Below are positions 5,762 to 9,846 of a DNA stretch of 9,846 nucleotides, piece after piece (position 1 is the first letter of the stretch; every line of letters starts with the position of its first letter). Under the pieces are notes generated by a model. The model searched no databases and had not been told where the DNA came from. It saw only the letters and a program-made list of their open reading frames with translations. The stretch is from Salegentibacter sp. (GTDB lineage Bacteria > Bacteroidota > Bacteroidia > Flavobacteriales > Flavobacteriaceae): assembly GCA_024635815.1 (NCBI GenBank), contig JAGXIG010000116.1:1-9846 (forward strand), given 5' to 3'. Position numbers and translations under genes: made by a program.

Positions 5762-6433
5762 TCATTCTAAACTAAATTCCCCGTAATTCTGCATTTGTCT
5801 TACGATCCAGTTCTTTCTTTGATTTATATAATTACTGGCCGGATTTGCCCGGTACTCCCTGGGATTTGGTAAAATAGCGGCAATAGCCGCTGCTTCATAA
5901 ACCGAAAGATTTGCTGCTGATTTATTAAACCAATGCTGTGCAGCGGCTTCAGCCCCGTAAACCCCGGGACCCATTTCAATGCTATTCAGGTAAATTTCTA
6001 TAATCCGCTCTTTACTCCAAAAGGTTTCGATCAAGAAAGTAAAATAAACCTCCAGGCCTTTTCGCAGCCAATTTCTACCCGGCCATAAAAACACATTCTT
6101 TGCGGTTTGTTGAGAGATCGTGCTGGCGCCACGCACCCGCTTTCCTTTTTGGTTATCTTCTATCGCCTCTTCTATAGCTTCAAAATCAAAACCATTATGC
6201 TTTACAAAATTTTGATCTTCACTGGCAATTACTCCGAGTTGCAAATGCAAAGAAATCTCTTCTCGCGGAACCCAGGAATGCCAGATGTTCTCTTCAGGAT
6301 TTTCAAAATAACGAATGGCCATTAATGGTGTAAACGGCACCGGAACCCATTTATAAAGCAGCACCATAAAAAGCGAAAATAGAATTAAAATACCTACGAG
6401 TTTCAGCAGGAATTTGAAGATTTTCTTTATCAT
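5762..6433 (-). CDS. mtgA: Monofunctional peptidoglycan glycosyltransferase
   Basis: A 223-residue family GT51 enzyme that polymerises lipid II into glycan strands on the outer face of the inner membrane. One N-terminal membrane anchor (about 8-28) follows a basic start (MIKKIFK). All main GT51 motifs are present: EDQNFVKHNGFD (72-83) with the catalytic Glu72, GASTISQQTAKN (102-113), RKGLE (124-128) with the second conserved Glu128, and KERIIEIYLNSIEMGPGVYG (141-160). There is no transpeptidase domain, and the length is normal for MtgA. Its ATG overlaps the stop of the upstream FAD oxidoreductase gene by 4 bp (ATGA), so translation of the two is probably coupled. Identification is firm; why it is linked to the oxidoreductase is unknown. 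Confidence 0.95.
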   Translation of the reverse strand: MIKKIFKFLLKLVGILILFSLFMVLLYKWVPVPFTPLMAIRYFENPEENIWHSWVPREEISLHLQLGVIASEDQNFVKHNGFDFEAIEEAIEDNQKGKRVRGASTISQQTAKNVFLWPGRNWLRKGLEVYFTFLIETFWSKERIIEIYLNSIEMGPGVYGAEAAAQHWFNKSAANLSVYEAAAIAAILPNPREYRANPASNYINQRKNWIVRQMQNYGEFSLE

Positions 6434-7545
6434 TTTATTAATTCTGAAAGTTCTTTCCCGACCAAACTACCAATGGCAACGCCCATTCCGCCTAAACGAA
6501 CCCCGCAATAAACATTTTCTGAAATTTGTTTTACGAGAGGGTTTTTCTGTTTCCCAACTCCCATAATTCCGCTCCAGCGTTGATCTATTTCAAAGGGAGT
6601 TTCGGGCAAAATTGTGGTTTTAAGCAATTCTTCCAGTCTGTGCTGAATAAGTTCGGTTTGAGCGATTTCGGTAGTTTCTTCGGTCTTAAAATCCAGGTTC
6701 CTTCCGCCACCAAAAAGAATACGATCGTTTATATTTCTGAAATAATAATAGCCTTTATCAAGATGAAAAGTTCCTTTTATCTCCAGGTTTTTTATGGGCT
6801 TCGTAATCAATACCTGTGCGCGGGCGGGTTTTACCTCGGGAATTCCCAGTTTTTCTGAAAATCCGTTAGTAGCGATCAATAATTTATTTGCTGAAAATTC
6901 TAATTTATCAGTTTTAATAATTACTGAATGCTTTGTTTCAGTAAAAGCTTCAACCGTAATGTTATTCAAGATTTTTATACCGGCTTTCTGCACTTTATGC
7001 AGCAAAGTTTCCATCATTCTGCCTGTATTTAATTGTCCTTCAAATTGGTTGAAAATGAGTTTTTTATGAATATTTTTAAACCAAAAACTGTCTTTTTGAA
7101 TGCTGAAAACGGAGTCTCCAAATACAGGTTTCAGCATCGTATTTAGTTGCGGTAAAGCTGATTTACATTCTTCAAAAAGGACAGCATCCTCATTAGTAAA
7201 AAGTTCGTATCCACCATATTCTTTATATCCAATATGTTGATCTCCCAAATTCTTCCGAAGCAAGTTCAAGCCTTTTAAACGCTTTTGAATAAGCTGTAAA
7301 ACTTCGGTTTCACTATGAGAGTTTAAATCATCAAGAATTTCAGAAACGCTACCAAAACATGCAAATCCGGCATTTTTTGTACTTGCACCGTTTGGTAAAA
7401 TCCCACGCTCCAAAATCAGGATTTTCGCCTTAGGAAAGCGTTCCTTTAAGTTAAGTGCACAGTTTAGCCCGGTAATCCCGCTGCCGATGATGCAAAAATC
7501 AATATTAGAAAACCAGGTTTTAGTTTCCCAGTAGGAAAGATTCAT
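6430..7545 (-). CDS. FAD-dependent oxidoreductase of the DAO (D-amino-acid oxidase-like) family
   Basis: A 371-residue flavoprotein. The N-terminal dinucleotide-binding fold shows IIGSGITGLNCAL (19-31) with the GxGxxG glycines at 21, 23 and 26, and Glu47 at the end of the second strand for the ribose. GASTKNAGFACFG (53-65) matches the flavin-contacting G-x-S-x-x-x-A/S-G motif of the DAO family. The C-terminal GVRLGGMGVAIGSLVGKELSEL (from about 349) is the second FAD-contact region. No signal peptide or membrane span is seen, so it should be cytoplasmic. The overall pattern recalls amine or amino-acid oxidases such as gamma-glutamylputrescine oxidase, but the substrate cannot be told. It is translationally coupled to mtgA downstream. 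The ATG at 7545 lies in the arm of a hairpin (see 7541-7568). Confidence 0.85.
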   Translation of the reverse strand: MNLSYWETKTWFSNIDFCIIGSGITGLNCALNLKERFPKAKILILERGILPNGASTKNAGFACFGSVSEILDDLNSHSETEVLQLIQKRLKGLNLLRKNLGDQHIGYKEYGGYELFTNEDAVLFEECKSALPQLNTMLKPVFGDSVFSIQKDSFWFKNIHKKLIFNQFEGQLNTGRMMETLLHKVQKAGIKILNNITVEAFTETKHSVIIKTDKLEFSANKLLIATNGFSEKLGIPEVKPARAQVLITKPIKNLEIKGTFHLDKGYYYFRNINDRILFGGGRNLDFKTEETTEIAQTELIQHRLEELLKTTILPETPFEIDQRWSGIMGVGKQKNPLVKQISENVYCGVRLGGMGVAIGSLVGKELSELIK

Positions 7546-7568
7546 TGAAGTTCTTTATTTTCAATGAA
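7541..7568 (-). promoter_or_regulatory. Hairpin enclosing the start codon of the FAD oxidoreductase gene
   Basis: TTCATTGAA (7541-7549) and TTCAATGAA (7560-7568) are perfect 9-bp inverted arms with a 10-base loop. In the minus-strand transcript the 3' arm contains the AUG (7545-7543). If the promoter at 7573-7580 is used, the transcript would start about at the 5' arm, so the stem could limit ribosome access. It could equally be an operator in DNA. Confidence 0.4.
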
Positions 7569-7572
7569 AATA

Positions 7573-7580
7573 CAAAAATA
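7573..7580 (-). promoter_or_regulatory. Candidate -7 box for the FAD oxidoreductase-mtgA operon
   Basis: Reads TATTTTTG on the minus strand, a full match to TAnnTTTG, 27 bp before the start codon. The -33 region is only T-rich and has no exact TTTG. Predicted transcript start is near 7567. Confidence 0.4.
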
Positions 7581-7610
7581 AAAAAGGAGACTATCTATAA
7601 AATTCTAATT

Positions 7611-7725
7611 CCGTCAAGCTGTCCCGAAAGCTTCCGGGATTGTTTCAGCTTCTAACATATTTGGATTTGCAACTTGTAGATTCTGAAATAAACCAGCCTA
7701 AACGGACGGGCAGGTTCAGAATGAC
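7611..7725 (-). repeat. Dispersed palindromic repeat, copy 2 (inverted relative to copy 1)
   Basis: The minus strand of 7678-7725 matches 5619-5666 at 44 of 48 positions; three of the four differences are C/T changes and one is G/A. The other end (7611-7660) shares CTGAAACAA and a nearby TTAGAA with copy 1 but carries its own insert, a near-perfect 18-bp palindrome TCCCGAAAGCTTCCGGGA (7622-7639, one mismatch). The ends pair imperfectly (CCGTCAAGCTG against GTCATTCTGAAC). The middle parts differ from copy 1. A short open frame crosses it (7640-7825) but shows no coding signs. Confidence 0.75.
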
Positions 7726-7756
7726 AATTAAAAACTGTTTAGACAGCCTCCTGCTT

Positions 7757-7793
7757 CAAAAAAAAACCTCACAGTTTTTGAAAACTGTGAGGT
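7757..7793 (-). terminator. Rho-independent terminator of the fabH-accB-accC operon
   Basis: ACCTCACAGTTTT (7766-7778) and AAAACTGTGAGGT (7781-7793) form a perfect 13-bp stem with a two-base apex (in practice a 4-6 base loop). On the minus strand the stem is followed by a run of nine T (7766-7758). It begins 29 bp after the accC stop. On the plus strand no T-run follows, so it serves accC. Confidence 0.92.
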
Positions 7794-7821
7794 CTGTTAT
7801 TAAATTCATCGAGAAAGAACT

Positions 7822-9177
7822 TTAATCTTCTTCTGCGAGTGGTTTCATTTTAAAATCTTCCATAAACTTAGTAGTATAGTTCCCTTCAATATAATCGGGG
7901 TGATCCATTAGTTGTCTATGGAATGGAATAGTGGTTTTTATGCCTTCAATTACAAACTCATCTAACGCGCGTTTCATTTTATTAATCGCTTCTTCCCTGG
8001 TTTGGGCAGTAGTGATCAATTTAGCGATCATAGAATCGTAGTTTGGTGGAATGGTATATCCACTGTAAACGTGAGTATCTATTCTTACACCGTGGCCACC
8101 TGGCGCGTGTAAATTAGTGATTTTACCAGGGGAAGGCCTAAACCCGTTAAAAGGATCTTCAGCATTAATTCGGCATTCTATGGAGTGTAATTTAGGGAAA
8201 TAATTCTTTCCGGAAATTGGAACTCCTGCCGCTACCATAATTTGCTCCCTGATAAGGTCGTAATCTATAACCTGCTCGGTAATTGGATGCTCTACCTGGA
8301 TACGGGTGTTCATCTCCATAAAGTAAAAGTTTCGGTGTTTATCTACCAAAAATTCTACGGTACCGGCACCTTCGTATTTAATATATTCTGCGGCTTTTAC
8401 CGCGGCCTCTCCCATTTTCTTCCGAAGGCTATCGGTCATAAAAGGAGAAGGGGTTTCTTCGGTTAATTTCTGGTGACGGCGTTGTACAGAGCAATCCCTT
8501 TCGGAAAGGTGACAGGCTTTACCTGTGCTATCTCCCACAATCTGGATTTCGATATGGCGTGGCTCTTCAATAAGCTTTTCCATATACATCCCGTCGTTTC
8601 CAAAAGCAGCACCGGCTTCCTGGCGCGCAGAATCCCAGGCATCCCTAAGATTTTCTTCTTTCCAAACAGCGCGCATACCTTTACCTCCACCACCGGCAGT
8701 TGCTTTAAGCATTACCGGAAAGCCCATTTCTTTCGCTAGTTTCTGGCATTCTTTAAAATCTTCCATTACTCCTTCTGAACCTGGAACACAAGGCACTCCT
8801 GCTGCTCTCATTGTAGCTTTCGCGGTAGCTTTGTCTCCCATTTTCCCGATCATATCAGCTGAAGCCCCGATAAACTTTATTTCGTGTTCTTCGCAAATTT
8901 TGGAAAATTTGGCATTTTCAGAAAGAAAACCGTAACCAGGATGAATAGCATCTGCATTAGTGATTTCCGCTGCGGCGATAATATTTGAGATTTTGAGATA
9001 AGATAAATTACTGGGCGGCGGGCCAATGCATACGGCCTCGTCGGCAAACCTTACGTGAAGGCTTTCAGCATCTGCAGTAGAATAAACCGCAACGGTGCTA
9101 ATTCCCATTTCTTTGCAGGTTCGAATAATGCGTAATGCAATCTCGCCCCTGTTTGCAATCAATATTTTTTTAAACAT
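7822..9177 (-). CDS. accC: Acetyl-CoA carboxylase, biotin carboxylase subunit
   Basis: A 451-residue ATP-grasp enzyme that carboxylates the biotin on BCCP with ATP and bicarbonate, the first half-reaction of malonyl-CoA synthesis. The start [17 protein letters not shown] (3-19) is the biotin carboxylase N-domain hallmark. [10 protein letters not shown] (79-88) follows. ATP contacts include Lys116 (GDKAT), Lys158 (MLKAT) and the glycine loop GGGGKGM (162-168). The active site is [12 protein letters not shown] (287-298), with Glu288, Asn290, Arg292 and Glu296; Arg336 (ECRINAED) follows. The length equals the free bacterial subunit, with no fused carrier domain as in pyruvate carboxylase or propionyl-CoA carboxylase chains. 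It lies 54 bp after accB and ends at a strong terminator, so it is last in its operon. Confidence 0.97.
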   Translation of the reverse strand: MFKKILIANRGEIALRIIRTCKEMGISTVAVYSTADAESLHVRFADEAVCIGPPPSNLSYLKISNIIAAAEITNADAIHPGYGFLSENAKFSKICEEHEIKFIGASADMIGKMGDKATAKATMRAAGVPCVPGSEGVMEDFKECQKLAKEMGFPVMLKATAGGGGKGMRAVWKEENLRDAWDSARQEAGAAFGNDGMYMEKLIEEPRHIEIQIVGDSTGKACHLSERDCSVQRRHQKLTEETPSPFMTDSLRKKMGEAAVKAAEYIKYEGAGTVEFLVDKHRNFYFMEMNTRIQVEHPITEQVIDYDLIREQIMVAAGVPISGKNYFPKLHSIECRINAEDPFNGFRPSPGKITNLHAPGGHGVRIDTHVYSGYTIPPNYDSMIAKLITTAQTREEAINKMKRALDEFVIEGIKTTIPFHRQLMDHPDYIEGNYTTKFMEDFKMKPLAEED

Positions 9178-9193
9178 ACCTATTGTTTTTTTG

Positions 9194-9225
9194 GCCCAGG
9201 GAAAAATTCCTTAAGCTAAATGGGC
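9194..9225 (-). other. Hairpin in the accB-accC gap
   Basis: GCCCA (9194-9198) and TGGGC (9221-9225) pair across the 54-bp gap, enclosing a smaller stem GGAA (9200-9203) with TTCC (9207-9210). On the minus strand it is followed by an A-run, not T, so it is not a terminator. It may adjust the accB to accC ratio by stabilising or pausing the message. Weak evidence. Confidence 0.3.
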
Positions 9226-9231
9226 AGTAAT

Positions 9232-9744
9232 TTATGATGGATCTACTAAAAATAACGGCTGATCGAATTCTACAGGAGAAGAATCTTCTACCAATACTTT
9301 TACTATTTTTCCTGAAACCTCACTCTCAATTTCATTAAAGAGTTTCATGGCTTCAATAACACAAAGTACATCGCCTTCTTTAATTGAATCTCCAATTTCT
9401 ACAAAAGTTGGTTTATCTGGAGAAGGTTTACGATAGAAAGTCCCGATTATGGGAGATTTTACCGTAATATATTTTGAATCGTCTTCTGCAGGTGCTTTTT
9501 GTTCCTCCTTGTTTTGAGACCCACTTTCCTGAGAAGGAGCCGGAGCTTGTTGCTGCTGCTGAGGTTGCGGCTGAGCAGGCATTTGCTGCATTTGACCACC
9601 CATAGGCACTTGTTGAACAATAGTTTCTTTTTCGTCTGAGCCGGTCTTGATTGGGATCTTTACATCGCCAGTCTCCAGCTTTACCTCGCTGGCACCAGAC
9701 TTGGCCACAAACTTAATTAAATTCTGAATTTCTTTTAAATCCAT
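9232..9744 (-). CDS. accB: Acetyl-CoA carboxylase biotin carboxyl carrier protein (BCCP)
   Basis: A 170-residue carrier that moves carboxybiotin from AccC to the carboxyltransferase. The N-terminal part (1-35: [17 protein letters not shown], then [13 protein letters not shown]) matches the BCCP interaction domain. A flexible linker (about 45-90) is rich in Gln, Pro and Ala, with [13 protein letters not shown] (59-71) and a short CAG-type run that could slip in replication. The biotinyl domain (about 92-169) has SPIIGTFY (97-104) and [13 protein letters not shown] (128-140), in which Lys134 is the biotinylation site. Length and order are those of a normal BCCP. fabH ends 20 bp upstream and accC begins 54 bp downstream, so the three form one operon. 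Confidence 0.97.
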   Translation of the reverse strand: MDLKEIQNLIKFVAKSGASEVKLETGDVKIPIKTGSDEKETIVQQVPMGGQMQQMPAQPQPQQQQQAPAPSQESGSQNKEEQKAPAEDDSKYITVKSPIIGTFYRKPSPDKPTFVEIGDSIKEGDVLCVIEAMKLFNEIESEVSGKIVKVLVEDSSPVEFDQPLFLVDPS

Positions 9745-9764
9745 AATATTAGGGTGTTGGTTTT

Positions 9765-9846
9765 TTAAGAATTATATGCCCATTTTAAGTAGGTAGCTCC
9801 CCAGGTGAAACCGCCTCCAAATGAAGCAAAAACTAAATTATCTCCT
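9765..9846 (-). CDS. fabH: 3-oxoacyl-ACP synthase III (FabH), C-terminal end
   Basis: Only the last 26 codons are inside the window; the gene enters from the right edge. The reading is [20 protein letters not shown] followed by KWAYNS and stop. G-D-x-x-x-x-x-x-F-G-x-G-x-x-x-G is the closing motif of FabH, the enzyme that starts fatty-acid chains by joining acetyl-CoA to malonyl-ACP. The catalytic Cys-His-Asn residues are outside. Its position 20 bp before accB fits the fabH-accB-accC order known in Flavobacteriia, often with rpmF further upstream. Confidence 0.9.
   Translation of the reverse strand, partial: GDNLVFASFGGGFTWGATYLKWAYNS

Noticed and set aside
6526..7069. Two plus-strand open frames opposite the FAD oxidoreductase gene.
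   Set aside because: Antisense to a gene with clear flavin motifs; no family resemblance.
7640..7825. Open frame of 61 codons on the plus strand.
   Set aside because: It crosses repeat copy 2 and then the accC terminator read on the wrong strand; no coding features.
8463..8935. Several open frames overlapping accC on both strands, including one of 136 codons on the plus strand.
   Set aside because: All lie within a fully conserved accC reading frame; their low-complexity Ser/Pro/Ile-rich translations are antisense or out-of-frame shadows.

Overview
The window looks like chromosomal DNA from a marine-type member of the Flavobacteriaceae (phylum Bacteroidota), of the Gramella/Salegentibacter/Zunongwangia kind. 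The genus is an inference. The signs are an AT-rich base composition, a SprE/PorW-type lipoprotein of the type IX secretion/gliding machinery, a DUF5687 membrane protein, a fabH-accB-accC cluster, several TAnnTTTG promoter boxes of the Bacteroidota type, and dispersed palindromic intergenic repeats.

Layout from left to right. 1-371 (minus): start of a sprE/porW-like lipoprotein gene that runs off the left edge. 462-2686 (minus): a two-gene ABC exporter operon, with the DUF5687 membrane subunit first and its ATPase 14 bp behind. 2687-2869: a divergent control region with two facing promoter candidates and palindromes. 2870-4938 (plus): a PaaE-like flavin/2Fe-2S NAD(P)H oxidoreductase, then an ABC ATPase of the PotA/FbpC type with no permease beside it. 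4939-5124: a convergent gap filled by an inverted-repeat element. 5125-5577 (minus): a short Gre-family protein. 5578-5761: one copy of a dispersed repeat. 5762-7545 (minus): a DAO-family FAD oxidoreductase that overlaps mtgA (monofunctional peptidoglycan glycosyltransferase) by 4 bp. 7546-7821: an intergenic stretch with a second, inverted copy of the repeat and a strong terminator. 7822-9846 (minus): accC, accB and the tail of fabH, the entry into fatty-acid synthesis.

How the genes work together: FabH, BCCP and biotin carboxylase supply malonyl-CoA and start chain synthesis, and MtgA polymerises glycan in the cell wall. SprE/PorW serves protein export and gliding across the outer membrane. 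The DUF5687/ATPase pair probably forms one exporter. The rest is housekeeping or of unknown specificity.

I see no CRISPR array, phage, transposase, tRNA or rRNA, and no convincing new multi-gene system. The items most worth a second look are the Gre-like protein (a family I recall being mislabelled in databases), the repeat pair, the palindrome in the divergent promoter region, and a hairpin over the start codon of the FAD oxidoreductase.
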